Shown: one piece after another, positions 11,181 through 22,800 of the stretch
How the letters are laid out: the number at the start of each line of letters is the position of its first letter
How positions within the stretch are numbered: position 1 is the stretch's first letter
NCBI GenBank assembly: GCA_036245805.1
Contig: BTRK01000002.1
Location: 17,539,067-17,603,066, forward strand
DNA length: 64,000 nt
From: Pristionchus mayeri
Taxonomy: Eukaryota; Nematoda; Chromadorea; Rhabditida; Neodiplogasteridae
Direction of reading: 5' to 3'
The notes under the pieces: model-generated
What the model saw: only the letters and a program-made list of their open reading frames with translations
What the model was told of the DNA's origin: nothing
Database searches by the model: none
Position numbers and translations under genes: made by a program

Positions 11181-12338
11181 CTAAAAATGTAAGACAAATC
11201 TGCCGACTTCTTGAGCGAATCGAGTCCTCATGCGATCCCTTTCCTGCACCTTCTTTCCAGTCTCACTCGGAAGGCAAACGGTATCAAGTAGGACACGAAT
11301 GAAGGAGGAATCAGAGGGATTGGACTCAGCCAATTGATTGACTTCCTCTGCTGCCATGAACTCAGGTCCGTTGTCTATAGTTTTGATAGCTTTTACAATT
11401 CATATGAATCTGGATTCTAAAACGATTACTTACATGAAGACGGTGTCTTCACTGCCATATTATCATAGATAGTCTTCATCAACTGATCCTGGTCCTCCTG
11501 TTTCTTGATCACTTTATTGAGCAAATCCCGTAGCTAAATTTATATCCTGAACTTATTCATTGGTTTATAAACCTCAATATGCGAAGCGGAAGGAATTGCA
11601 GTTGGCTGCACGATCGGAGAGACCACAGAGAGAGGAGAGGAGAAGTGAGGGAGGAATCCCTTTCTACAATCGATTGTGTTGTACTATGGTGCGGATAAAA
11701 CGCTATTTTTATTAATTATCTTAACTGTTTCCGATTCACCTCTATTGTGTGATTGGAGTAGGTGCCGATAATTTCATAGGGGGCACACTATTCCTCCTAT
11801 TGGATGCGATAGTCTTTTTATCTAGAATTCCCTCTGTAAGCGGATATTTATGAGTAGAAATGTAAAATACTGGGACGAGTAGGAATGCGAGCGGTGGCCT
11901 TGCTCGAAGATTGTTCGTCCAATGGCTCTTCCTTCACTCTCAGCTCGAATGGTGCTCCTATGAGCAAGCAACACCGTTGGTATGTTCCTGTGGACTTTAC
12001 TTTTCTCTCTCATTCCCCTTCCCATCTTCATGTATTCCTCGATCTTCTCCATCTCCATGTCAATGTCACCCTCATCCTCCTCTTCGTCTTCATTTCCAGC
12101 AACTAAATTCCGGAAGATTAATCGAGGTTGGATCAAACTAACGATTGGTGATTCTCTTCATGGCTGCTCTACATTGCCCTTTTGTTCCCATGTGGTAGAT
12201 GACTCTCTCCACTTCCACTCCCCCATCCATTCTGTATGTGACGATCTCTTCCATCTTCTTCTTTCCCTTTGTGACCATTCTCGATGGAAAGATGTCGAAT
12301 CTCTCGACAGTGAGACATTTACCCAACACGAATGCCAT
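11181..12338 (-). CDS. Cargo gene of unknown function inside the transposon
   Basis: This is a multi-exon gene on the minus strand of the element. ATG 12338 directly follows a TTCATCAG acceptor. Exon 1 encodes MAFVLGKCLTVERFDIFPSR, then a basic stretch and CRAAMKRITN. After a ~40-nt intron comes an acidic block (NEDEEEDEGDIDMEMEKIEEY). Splicing at GTAAAG then gives ELRVKEEPLDEQ, which contains a SUMO-consensus-like VKEE. Later exons read SVVSPIVQPTAIPSASHIE, a heptad-like LRDLLNKVIKKQEDQDQLMK, and DNGPEFMAAEEVNQLAES followed by SSFIRVLLDTVC and a basic end, stopping at 11181. The last block is faintly like a BEN or similar small helical DNA-binding domain, but I do not claim a match. The junction around 11750-11830 is not resolved in frame. 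It could be a regulatory or DNA-binding helper of transposition, or a captured host gene. Confidence 0.6.
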
Positions 12339-12592
12339 CTGATGAATAAAGGAATACATCAACGGGAATAAGAGCAACAGATTCACAACAACCATGATCG
12401 AATTGTGCAAAATACATTTGAACAAAATAAAAAACTGCACCGTGTGTGGTCTGAATTGTGAAATATCTGCGGAATAAGTGCGTAGCATCCCATGCTTTTG
12501 TTCTCTTTATATTTTCATTGATTTTCATCGCAGCCATCGCACCGTGACGGTAATCCGTTTTCCCTATTTTCACTTGCTTTATTCACTTTCAG
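12339..12592. promoter_or_regulatory. Divergent promoter and trans-splice region between the two transposon genes
   Basis: This 254-bp spacer separates the start codons of the cargo gene (-) and the transposase (+). On each strand an AG acceptor touches the ATG: CATCAG before ATG 12338 and TCACTTTCAG before ATG 12593. That is the layout of spliced-leader trans-splice sites. No TATA box or other defined element was recognised. Confidence 0.6.
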
Positions 12593-13967
12593 ATGACTCG
12601 ACTCTCTGAGCATGCTCAGGTAGAGCTTCGACTGCAGAAAAATCTAGGCCAATCCGCACATCAAGCCTTTATCCATTTGAGAAATGTGAAGAAAATTAAT
12701 GTGTCTTATCCATCCGTGCTAAGATACTACAAGGAGCTCGAGAAGACAATTGCGGAGAAAAAGTATAGGTACACAATTTAGTTCCTACACGATCACTATT
12801 ACCTAAAACTTTTGCTAAACAGTTCCTACGTTCTCGGAGACACAACACAAGATGTTGGAGTAATGGTCAAAACATTGTACATGGAGGACAAGAGGCGCTC
12901 CGAACAAATGGTGGAAATATTTTACAATTCGCAAAGATTAAGCCACTATTTTCTCGAAAGAAGTATCTTGAACAAGTGAAAAAAAGAGTAAATTATTCAA
13001 GATATCGGACTATTTCAACAGAAAATAGTGGCTCGCAACACAAATAAATGACTCAAATAGATTGTCTCCCTTCTATCTTCTCGATTCGGCGTCGCCGTGA
13101 AGAGAGGAATCGTCCGAGAACTGAAAAAAATGATGCATCTTAAAACTGTTCCTATCATGTGCGTTTTATAAATATTCTACGCAATTTAAGTGAGCTATTT
13201 CAGCAAGGTTCCGTTTATCAATCCAACCCAAAGGATGAAGAGATTTAATTTCGTTTTTGATCTGGTGCATAATGAAGAAACGTTTCAACATTGGGTAATA
13301 AATAATTAGCAATGGTTGAGAATTGACTCGGTGACTTCAGGTTTGGTCGGATGAGTCTATCGTTCAGCTAGGCGGTAACGCAGGATGGGTCACTGTTGAA
13401 AGTGACTACGATAAGGACCGATTTCAGATGACCAAAAAATTCCCAGTTAAGGTATTTTAGTTCTCATGACAAAAGCAAGGTTGTCGTTCAGGTCCAAGTT
13501 TGGGCCGCAATTACGTTCGATGGTCATGTACCGCTTTGTTTCCTAAATCAAGGAGAGACTCTCGGAGCAGAGGCGTATCAAGGAATTCTCGAGGAATACC
13601 TTCTTCCCTTCCTCGATGGATGGATCGGTCGTGGTGCAGCCATCTTCCAGCAGGATGGCGCTTCGGCGCATCGACCATGAAGAAAATGGATGAGTGGGGA
13701 GTCACCGTGTCCCCGTGGCCTCCTTCCTCCCCCGACATAAACCCAATCGAGTTTGTATGGAGGGACATGAAGGAGTGGATTCGAATCAACCGCAAGCCAA
13801 CTACTCTAGAGGAGCTAAAGGAAGCCATCCTTCACTACTGGGAGTTCCAACTGACTAAGGAGAAATGCATCAAATATATTAATCACGTAAAAGAGAATGT
13901 TCAGTTAGTTTATGGGTGCGGTGGAGGCCCCATTGTAGATAAATGGAAAGATCATAACCTCCAGTAG
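12593..13967 (+). pseudogene. Tc1/mariner DDE transposase, multi-exon, frame-broken
   Basis: This would catalyse cut-and-paste transposition of the surrounding element. The N-terminus (MTRLSEHAQVELRLQKNLGQ) begins a helix-turn-helix-like region. After several introns, KRFNFVFDLVHNEETFQHW and VWSDESIVQL carry the first catalytic Asp. The frame continues VQVWAAITFDGHVPLCFL to FQQDGASAHR with the second Asp. The catalytic Glu lies in SPWPPSSPDINPIEFVW. Between the second Asp and the Glu the frame changes at about 13675: CAT CGA CC ATG AAG. Only ~31 residues fit where DD34E enzymes have 34, so a deletion of about 10 nt is the simplest reading. The C-terminus ends at TAG 13967. As written it cannot make a complete DDE enzyme, so this copy is probably non-autonomous. 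Exon joins between 12775 and 13200 are unclear. Confidence 0.85.
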
Positions 13968-13981
13968 CTATTAATTTGTTG

Positions 13982-14768
13982 TTGATACTAGCCTAATTCA
14001 GAAGTTTACCCCATCACTTTGTAAATACAAAAATACCTGACCGTTAAGAAGTTTCCGTTGATGCATCGTTGTATATAAATTCTTGTTCCTTCCCTTGTGA
14101 TGCAAGCAGAGGTCCTTAAAAAAGGAAACCACAAGCCGACACCGCATAGAAAATAGAAAAGAAAATGGAAAAAAGTCGGACCTGACTAGCAGAGAAGAGT
14201 CGCTCATGACGCCCCAGACTCCAGGGGCGTGTCGCAGTAAGGGCGACCTGCAGAAACAATAATAAGCCTAAATTTATAACAAAAGAAGCTCTAAAATCGA
14301 AGGAAAAGTGACTAGAATCCATAGAAAATGAGCAGAAAATCAAGCATTTCCAAAACAGGGCTACCGATAATCGACGAGAGGCTGTAACCGCTCTAGAATC
14401 AACGTATTCAATCAGGCGAAGGTTTTGAAATACAAAATTAGCTAATTTGAAAGCAAAAACGAACGAAAACGTGGCAGCAAACTGCAAGCTCGCAGAAATC
14501 GAGTCTCAGAGCCGGACCGGTGAATATCAAATTAACTACTGTAGTTCCGGGTGTGTCAAATTAATTATCTTTAGTTTCAAAATTAAATTACGATAAATAG
14601 CAAATTTATGAATTTATGAATTGTATGCCAATCGATCGGGAAGGACCCCCTGCGTCTGAAAACCGAAAATTCGAATTAGTTCTTTCTCTGCCCGAGCCGA
14701 AAAATGGCGGGGGGACACGGGGGGACACCCGGGGTGTCCCGTTTTCATGTAGGGATCTGACCGGACTG
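13982..14768 (-). repeat. Right terminal inverted repeat of the Tc1/mariner-type element
   Basis: This is the reverse complement of 10088-10884 with only scattered single-base differences, lacking one 10-bp unit of the C-rich tandem near the outer end. It ends GGATCTGACCGGACTG next to the TA duplication. Confidence 0.9.
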
Positions 14769-16309
14769 TATTTGATTCGAATCATAGTAACAGTGATGAT
14801 GTACTCTATTCAGTTCGTCTCATTGCTCGTCTCAACGAAGGATTCTCCCTACTTCTCTGCTGCGAACTACGACCGATTGATGAATCCACTCTTCGAGATA
14901 CTAGATGCTCCACTACAAACTCGTGTAAGGACATCTATTTACATTCCAGTTGTATGAGTATTATGCAGTCTTCATCGCACTTCTCGTGGAATGATAGATT
15001 GCCCGAACCCACTCAATTAATGTTGATGTTCAGCCCCTCTTCCTCTTCACACTCGAGTCGATCTCTCATCTCGGTATGGCAGTGGGCAAGGAACGATTCT
15101 CTGGTGACGGAATCTCGGTGTGATATCTATTCTTATCCAACCTTAATTTTTCTTACGGTATTTATTCGTAGATCAACAGTAGTCTGTTAAGGTGATGACC
15201 TTCCTCCTTCCTCGTCTCGATTCTCTCCTCGATAGGGACATGGATCTCTCCATCTCATTCCTCCGAGTGGCAACTGCGATGGGAGAATCCTTCCTGCCCT
15301 TCCTCCCCACACTCATGCAGACTCTCACAGAGGTCATCCGACACTCCAATGTCGTCGTTGACGATCAGGGTCAGTGAAGAAGCTGCCTTTTAATGTTACC
15401 AATTCACAAGTCCCCTTGCATCGTAAATTTGAGGAGGGGTATTTCCGATTCTTAATATTATATTGAAACAAGCAAGATCTTGCTAAAGTGATCAAACTAA
15501 TCAGATCCTCTTCAATTTAGGCGTTTTCGTGCCGGGAGGAGGACGCGGGACAGCGAAACGCGCAGCGACTGCTTTCATCGTGCAGCTCGCTACACTCGGA
15601 GGTACGGTAGCCGCCTTCTTCTCTCTCCTCATAAATAGACTCCATTTCCGAATATGAAGCACACAATCGAACTTTCCATTGCAGACTCAATGGCACCCTA
15701 CGTGGAGGAGTTGGCGATTCTGTCAATCGGCTATCTCACAATCGCTGAGTATCGCCATCATTGGCTGGAGACCATCGACATCTTCCCCTCTCTCCTCTCC
15801 ATCAAGGCTTACAGAGGTGATTAGAAGTGCAACTCGTGAACTAATCATTGCTCATCAGATCAAATGGGAGAGATGCTGAAGAACGAGTACTTGAGAGCTG
15901 TGAGGGAGACAATTGCGAAGAAGTCGAAGGAGGGAAGAATGGACCTCGTTGCCAGACTCATCCGAGTCATCGGACAATGCATCGATCACCTCGAGGTGAG
16001 TGATGATCCAATCAATGGTTAAAATTCAATTGTATTCAGTCTGTCACTCGGGAGCAAAGATCGGAAATCGACGAGATGATTCGGAGGGAGCAGGAGACTG
16101 CTACGGAGAGACAAGTGGAGAGGGAGGAGAGGAAGTGGATGGATATGGAAGGAATGGTAAGTGAAGTCATTCTGGAAGATATATGGGACTGAATTCAGAA
16201 GAGACTGAGTCGATATGAGTGGGACAAGCTGGAAAAGGAAGAAAAGGCCGTGATGGAGATGGAGAAGAGCATCGCCAGTCTCAACCACTCACTCATCAAG
16301 AAGTTCTGA
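14769..16309 (+). pseudogene. Importin-5-like gene, 3' part, early C-terminus
   Basis: This continues the split HEAT-repeat gene. Just past the transposon DDVLYSVRLIARLNEGF resumes the protein. Near 14842 the best frame shifts by one base into SPYFSAANYDRLMNPLFE. Then SISHLGMAVGKERFSGDG matches importin-5 (CISLIGLAVGKEKF), followed by VMTFLLPRLDSLLDRDM via an AAG acceptor at 15191. Next come GGGRGTAKRAATAFIVQLA, VEELAILSIGYLTIAEY and MGEMLKNEYLRAVRETIAKK. The protein ends with charged helices (EREERKWMDMEGMKRLSRYE) at TGA 16309. Human importin-5 is about 1,097 residues; the alignment stops roughly 200-250 residues early, so the terminal HEAT repeats are absent. Most introns here are clean and in frame, so decay is recent or the lesions are haplotype-specific. 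Confidence 0.75.
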
Positions 16310-16622
16310 AGGATAGGCCATCCACGAAGAGTAACAAAGATTCATTACGATAAATGGAATTAGTCCATCATGAATTTGCATATGGTCAATCACAGAGATT
16401 TGGAAAGGAAAGAAAAATATAAATGTAATCAAAATGTTTATTTCTCCGGGTATGGAAACTCTCATAGAGTCTCATAGAGGAAACTCTTATTAAAACGAAC
16501 CAAAACCAGAACGATGCATATTTTTCAATCGATTAAGAGCTCCTCACATATCAATGTGTAACGTGGGAAGAATAGAAGAGAGAGCAAGGAGATCTCATTT
16601 TCGTGCTCACATTCTTATAGCA
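16310..16622. other. Intergenic region, no gene seen
   Basis: This is the 3' flank of the importin-like gene and 5' flank of the next gene, A+T-richer than the exons. An alternative upstream ATG for the next gene lies at 16554, in frame with it. Confidence 0.5.
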
Positions 16623-18159
16623 ATGATAAAAGCATTTGTCTTTGTACTCGGAATTATCGGAGTTGCTATTCTCGCTTACAACTTAATGGAGAGTAAGTTC
16701 ACGCTTGTATTGTCTTACTCTCAGAATTGCCATCCTAGGTGCAACTCGGAATTCAATCGAGAACCACGAGAAGAGGTTATTCTAATAGAGAAGCATATTG
16801 ATTCAACATTTCCGTATTCAGCTCACTGTTCGAGGAGGCTCTTCTCAAGCGATGCTTCGATGTCCTAGACGTTCTTCCCTCCAATTCCTCCGAGGATTCC
16901 GAATTCTTCATTCGACAGGACTACTCCCGACGCAATGGAATGTACGAGAATGAGCTAACTCTCGAGAAGGGAGATACATTGTAGATTCCACGCCACGCGA
17001 GGTCTCTACTCAAATTCTACCAATGTCACTATTGGCGTAGTAGAAATGAAAGTACCGGAGAGTGAGCAAATCCGCCTGTCCCTCATCTAAATGCTTTTTC
17101 AGTCTTCACAGTCTCCTACGACGATCCCCTCTTCTTCCTCGTTGATCGATCTCAGATTGTTGACCAGAGTGATCTACTTGCTATCGCCGCCCCCTTTCTC
17201 ACTTCGGTAAGGGGATCGAGTGAGGACTCCGATGAATCACCAACTTCAGACTATTCCTCTCAACTCGCTCACGAAACGCAAAGACAACTTCCAGAGAATG
17301 TTCATTCTTGGTTAGATGAAAACGATATTTCTAAACGATTCTAGGCAATGATTCTAGGATCGGGAATCGGAGCCGTAGCTGGATTCTATCAGGCTAATGC
17401 CTTCAATGGAAGCGTAAGGAAACTTTAAGTTCACTGACATCAGAAAGCCTTCAGATTCTTGTTGAAGCCGTGGAAACCAATAGAGACATCTTCGAGAAAT
17501 CAAAACGATTCTTCAAAGTGGAAAACTCCTCGAGAATAACCCATTTCAATGAGGAATTGATAGCGAGAGTGGATCATTCATACAAGATGGGCGAGTGAGA
17601 ATAAGGGGGGAGTGTCTGAATGGGGAATTCCAGGGATCAAATACGACGCAATTCACGTCGCAGCATGCAGACCGACAGAGTCAACTGTGAGTTTGGCCTA
17701 TAAATGAAACTAATAAATAATAATTACAGTGTGCTTCCAGTCGCCCGGACAAGTTGGCGATGGTGAGCCCCGTTAAACGTTCAATAATTTCGAAAATACC
17801 CTTCTGATCCTTAGTGATAAAGGAGTCTTGAGTGTGGCACTCCACGAAGAGATTGGAAACGACGGATTCCAAGAGGTTATCCAAAATTATAGAACCTATG
17901 TGTAAAAGATGATTTCAGGCCATGAAAAAGTTCAACGGCTCATTCAAGGCTTGCTTCCAAGTGAGAATAACTAAGCCGGAGCAGGTTTCCTTGCATAATG
18001 ACTATTTTATAATCTGCACTTTAGATCGTATTCTGCACTCAGAATGAAAATGCGAATTCTACATCTTTTGAACTGCTAACGACGATGAGAGTGAATGCAG
18101 GGAATTTCGATTTGAAGACGGGATTGGATGTGACCTCTCTGATCACTGCACAGCTGTAA
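16623..18159 (+). CDS. Type II membrane glycoprotein of unknown family
   Basis: The N-terminus (MIKAFVFVLGIIGVAILAYN) is one hydrophobic segment that fits a signal anchor. Spliced exons then give SLFEEALLKRCFDVLDVLPS, a stretch ending ELTLEKGDTL, RFHATRGLYSNSTNVTIGVV, FTVSYDDPLFFLVDRSQIVD, GSGIGAVAGFYQANAFNGS, ETNRDIFEKSKRFFKVENSS, GIKYDAIHVAACRPTEST, AMKKFNGSFKACFQVRITK and DLKTGLDVTSLITAQL at the stop. Several NxS/T sequons and a few cysteines suit a luminal or extracellular domain. I do not recognise the family. Two joins are out of frame: one extra base at about 17001 (TTG T AGA) and the junction at ~17765-17816. Either the splice sites are unusual, the sequence has errors, or the gene is decaying. 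The start could also be 16554. Confidence 0.6.
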
Positions 18160-19871
18160 TCCCATGAAGAAGCACTCACAAAGATAAAATAAGAACAGCA
18201 AGAACCAACGAAGATTGACGAACCAGTTGTTTGCACTAATTATCATTAGCAAACTCGGGAGGGGTTCAGAGGGGGATTACTCCATCTCTTCTCCCCTTGT
18301 TCCCCTTCTCTTTTTCTCCGTTCAATTCTGCGCCCGCTACAAAATTGGACGGAGTGCACGGTTCCTACACGGAATGGCTCTAGTTTGTGACCGTCGAGAG
18401 AAAGAGGGGGAGGGAGAGAGGGAAGGGAAAGAGAGGAACTACTGGAGAGAAGCAGGGAGGTGCGAAGAGGGCAAATAGAACTACATTAAGTTCGCGACTT
18501 ATTGTGCAAGAATGCGTAATCAGAGGATGTATGTTGATGTGAAACTGAAATTTGAATCGAATATTGAATCCGTGATTAATGTATAGTTAGAAATTTCCCG
18601 GAATCGAAAGATAGAGATCGCTAACAGAAATGAGTGGGATACTGAAGAGTTGAACGGGGAGTGACGAAGATCCGAAGGATCCATTTGCTTAGTTTGGCTT
18701 CTGGTGAGGGCACGAAATAAACGCTGCGACTGATGTTCAGATAACTTCTCTGTGTACATAACTTGTACAAGTTCTGTGCTGTTTTCGGTCTAGATGGGAG
18801 GTGACTACACTATGCGCCTTCAGAGGCACAGTTCCGAGTTGAAGCAATGCGATTATGCAAAGATGAAGAGGATGAGGAACATCACTTCAAAAGCGACAAA
18901 GCCCTCATGAGGATTTCCGTACTCACTACTGTAATCGCAACATTTCCATCTGCATATTGCAGGGTGCACGTAGTCCTCAGAAGCTGCTAGATATTTTCAA
19001 ATTGGTTTGCTTAATATCCTGATCTCGGCCAGTGCCTCGTTCTCACTCTCCTTTCTTTGATCAAACACGAACCGACAGGCACAGAAAAGTTACATACTTC
19101 TGTAGCGAAGAGGGAGAGAGAGAGAGGGAGAAGGAGCATCGTGTTGAGAAAATGAGAGAGGGAGGGAAACTTCTCTGGACAAGTACATAAAACTGTGGTA
19201 GCGAGAGAAGAGAATGGCAGTGCGGGTTTGGCATCGGAGAAGAGCGGTCGACTAGTGAGAGCCATCTCATCAATTTGAATCTCCAACCTTTATCTTCTGT
19301 CACAGTGAATCCGCAATGACTTGGGTTTCATCTATACGCTGATTCCTCCAGCATCTAAGCTGTTATTCTCTGTTTTCTCCTTCTTCCTTGTCGCATATTC
19401 CAGAAGTGTTTCTGACGTTTCTGAGTTATTGTTTCATTAGACTTGGGCTATGACACACATACTCATCATATTTTCATGTGACTCACCGGAAAACAAAAGA
19501 TTGATATTTCAAGTTTCACTTGAAAATTTAATGCAAAGTGACGTGCTTGATTTCCTGAACAAGTTGTGCACAGATTTTCTCACAGTTTCAATTTGCAGTT
19601 CCATCCTCCATCAGTATTACTTCTTCTTCATAGTACATCGGCTACTAGTGATCTTCTGTAAAAGTGAGTGAGAGATCACTTTGAAAATCGCTCATAAAAA
19701 TCTGCTCGTGATATTTATTAGAATGGCCAGCTTATGACCAGCACAGGGAAGACACGAATCGCTCGGAAATTGGCTGATGTTGTGACGTCTATTGGCATTG
19801 ATCCCCTTGATCCCCGATGAGCTTATTTAGCTGACCTCCGAGGGAAGTCAGATTATCCAATCCTCTTTCAG
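18160..19871. other. Intergenic region, no gene seen
   Basis: This 1.7-kb stretch has purine-rich tracts (about 18390-18470 and 19100-19180) and no exon series with family features. It is presumably the promoter and 5' region of the P-glycoprotein gene. Confidence 0.5.
19863..19871 (+). promoter_or_regulatory. Probable spliced-leader trans-splice acceptor
   Basis: CTCTTTCAG ends exactly one base before ATG 19872 of the P-glycoprotein gene. No upstream coding exon fits, which is the usual picture for SL addition in nematodes. Confidence 0.55.
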
Positions 19872-22800
19872 ATGCCGTCGAAGGTTTCTCCCCTGGAGAA
19901 TCGACTAGACGGCAACAAATACGGGGGAAGGAAGCCAGATGCTAATGGGTAAGTGACAAAGAAGCTTGCTAGGCAAATATAGTAATCTATGACAGTCGTT
20001 CATTTATCATTTTTTAAAATCTTATTATCATAATAATATTTCCAATTTATCTCTTGATTGCAGCTACGTTGATTACGATGAAGACATTCCCTATAAGCAC
20101 CATGTTTCCATCCCCGAAAAAGTGAGATTTCACAATGTAGATGTGAGATTATTCGACAACTCTCCAGATTCTCAACTACATGCTATGTCGTGGTGATCTC
20201 AACAACCAACAACTGGATATCAAACCCGTCTCGCTCTGGGGACTGGTAAGCATTTTTTAAAATATTTTAATTAATAATTACTTAATTAAGCTGCGATTCG
20301 GAACGTCCTACGACAAATTCTGCTTCTTCATCGGTTGCCTGTGCGCAATCGCCTCGGGAGTCTCCCAGCCCGCCCAAGCACTCATTGCAGGTTAGATTCG
20401 GCAAAATCCTGAATCCGTTTTATGACTAATTGGTAATAATAATGAACACAGGTCGCATCTCCAACGTACTTCTCGTCTACCCTACGACGTCTCAGCAGTT
20501 CGTGGACTCTGCTTACGAGAACGTCTACATCTTCCTCGGAATGGGTGTACTCATGCTCATTCTGCACATGATTCAGGCAAGTTTTTTTAGAAAAATCAAT
20601 TCCCTCGTGGGCATTTCAATAGTCCTAACTTTGAAAGATAAATTTAAAAAATTCTAATCTTTTTCAGTACCTCTGCTTCCACGGTATCTGCCATCGAGTG
20701 ATTCTCCGATTGAGGAGAGAGTTCATGAGGGCGATTCTCAGGTCAGTTACCAAATCTTTCCCCATGAGTGATGGCCCATTAGTCTAGACTACCCTCCTCC
20801 AATCCTAGCTCGTAGATTACGCATTGGATTCACTGCATTCCTTGCAGGCAGAACGCGGGTTGGTTCGACAAGCAGCACTCGGGAGCACTCGTATCCAAAC
20901 TCAACGAGTACGATTCAATTTTCGGAAACAAATATTCAAACAACATTTCAGTAACATGGAGCGCATCCACGAGGGTATTGGCGACAAGCTGGGATTGCTG
21001 ATCAGGTAGGCAGGAGGCAGACATTTTGAATTCAAAGATTTGAACATCTCTTCTGATCGATCAAGTAAATCCTCTACACACTATTCGAATATGCCTTGCT
21101 ATTCGTTTCATCTTCATTAACTATCTGAATCCCTCTTCAGAGGCGGTGCTATGTTCCTGGCTGCAATGGCAGTGGCATTCGCCTACCAGTGGAGAATCGC
21201 TCTTCTCATGCTGGGTGTCGCTCCAGCCACCTGCATGGTCATGTCACTCATGGCAAGGGTCAGTCACGTCCATGACCCACTCTGTGACCCATTGAACACC
21301 CGGTTTACGGTAGTCAACTTGCAGAAGATGGGCTCGTCCATTATGGCTGAGATGGGCAGCGTGGGCAAGGCAGGAGCATTGGCTGAGGAAGCGATTCTCG
21401 GAGTGAGAACAGTGCAGTCACTGAATGGACAACCGGAGATGGTTGCGAGGTCAGAGAATGAACACAGACTCTGAGAATCGATAGTTCTGGTTGATCGACT
21501 GATCTACCATTGCATACATTTGACTCGGTGTACAAATATCAGAGATCACACTCAGATACGAGCGTCAGCTGCAAGTTTCTCGTGGCTTCGCCCTTTGGAA
21601 GGGATTTTGGTCGGGATTCTTCGGCGGTCTCTTCTACTTCGTCCTCTTCGCCTTCATGGGCTGCGGTTTGTTGTGAGTTCGCATCAACATCTGACCTCCT
21701 GAACCAATACTTCTACAGGTACGGTGGTTACCTCCTGTCTGTCGGTATCGTCGCTCAGCCCGGAGACGTCTTCATCTGCGTCATGTCCATGCTTCTCGGT
21801 CAGTGGTTCTGGTTCCATCTCTTGGTTCCAACCTGGTTCCTTTCCTAACCCGACTGCTGCAGGTGCATACTTCCTGGGAATGATCTCTCCCCATCTCATG
21901 GTGCTGTTGAATGCCCGTGCTGCAGCTGCAACAATCTACCAAGTCATCGACAGAGTACGTCCATTCCACCCTTCATCCTCTGACTCTTCCGATTCCGCAC
22001 GTAGTCTTCTCTGAGAGGAGAGAGGCAGAGCTTACTCTTCTCCCCTCCAGGGGTATTTCGGGGGATCTAATTGAAGCCGATGGCAAACATCGACTGATCT
22101 TTCTGATCACCCGATCGATGTTTGTTGTGTTTCCTCGCCTCTAAGTACACATGGAAGCGCGTGAATAGTCGAGTAGAAATAGCGCCTGCCCCTCTGAAGT
22201 CCCCCCCTCCTCCCCATGTCAAGCTACAGAACTCGCACGAGTCGACACGGGGGAACTTCCCTCAATCTGCTACTTTCCAAACTACGGATGTCTCAAACAG
22301 AGAAATGGTCCTCGAAGTACCCAGAACGGCAACTATTTCTGTTTGTTTCCGCTAAGGGAAACTGCCAGGCAAACAGCCATTTACCGTTTTTGCCAAGGTT
22401 GGGTTCGTAGAGGGGTCAGGAGAACAGTTGACTACGAAGGAGACACACGAGTGAACCTGCAGATTTGGAAGGGAAAAAACTTGAAAGGAAGAATTCCTCG
22501 TGATTCCAGGAGCCGAACATCGATGTCTACTCGCAAGGAGGATCTAAACCCGAGAACATGAAGGGACGAGTGGTACTAGAGGGAGTGCACTTCAGATACC
22601 CGAGCAGGAAGGATGCCAAGGTGTGAAACAAAGATTACTCTCAGCATCTAAGTAAACAATTTTGAAGAACAATGATGACAACAGTATCAAAAAATTATGA
22701 GATGTCATAGAATATGCAAGAAATACAACAAATAGGTTCTGCACGGTCTCGATCTCGTCGTCGAACCAGGCCAGACTGTCGCACTCGTCGGACACAGGTA

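Larger units (their letters stand above)
10088..14768 (+). mobile_element. Tc1/mariner-type transposon with long TIRs and a second gene
   Basis: This is a 4,681-bp element flanked by TA on both sides (10086-10087 and 14769-14770), the Tc1/mariner target duplication. Both ends start CAGTCC and read CAGTCCRGTCAGATCCC inward. The inverted repeats are 797 bp on the left and 787 bp on the right. They are nearly identical; the 10-bp length difference is one extra CCGGGTGTCC unit near the left end. Inside are two divergent genes: an intron-bearing DDE transposase on + (12593-13967) and an unrelated multi-exon gene on - (11181-12338). Typical Tc1 elements are about 1.6 kb with one gene, so both size and content are unusual. 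The high similarity of the repeats suggests a recent insertion. The target is an exon of the importin-5-like gene. Confidence 0.92.

Noticed and set aside
18215..19303. Short frames between the glycoprotein and P-glycoprotein genes
   Set aside because: Low complexity, no splice structure, and different frames overlap on both strands.
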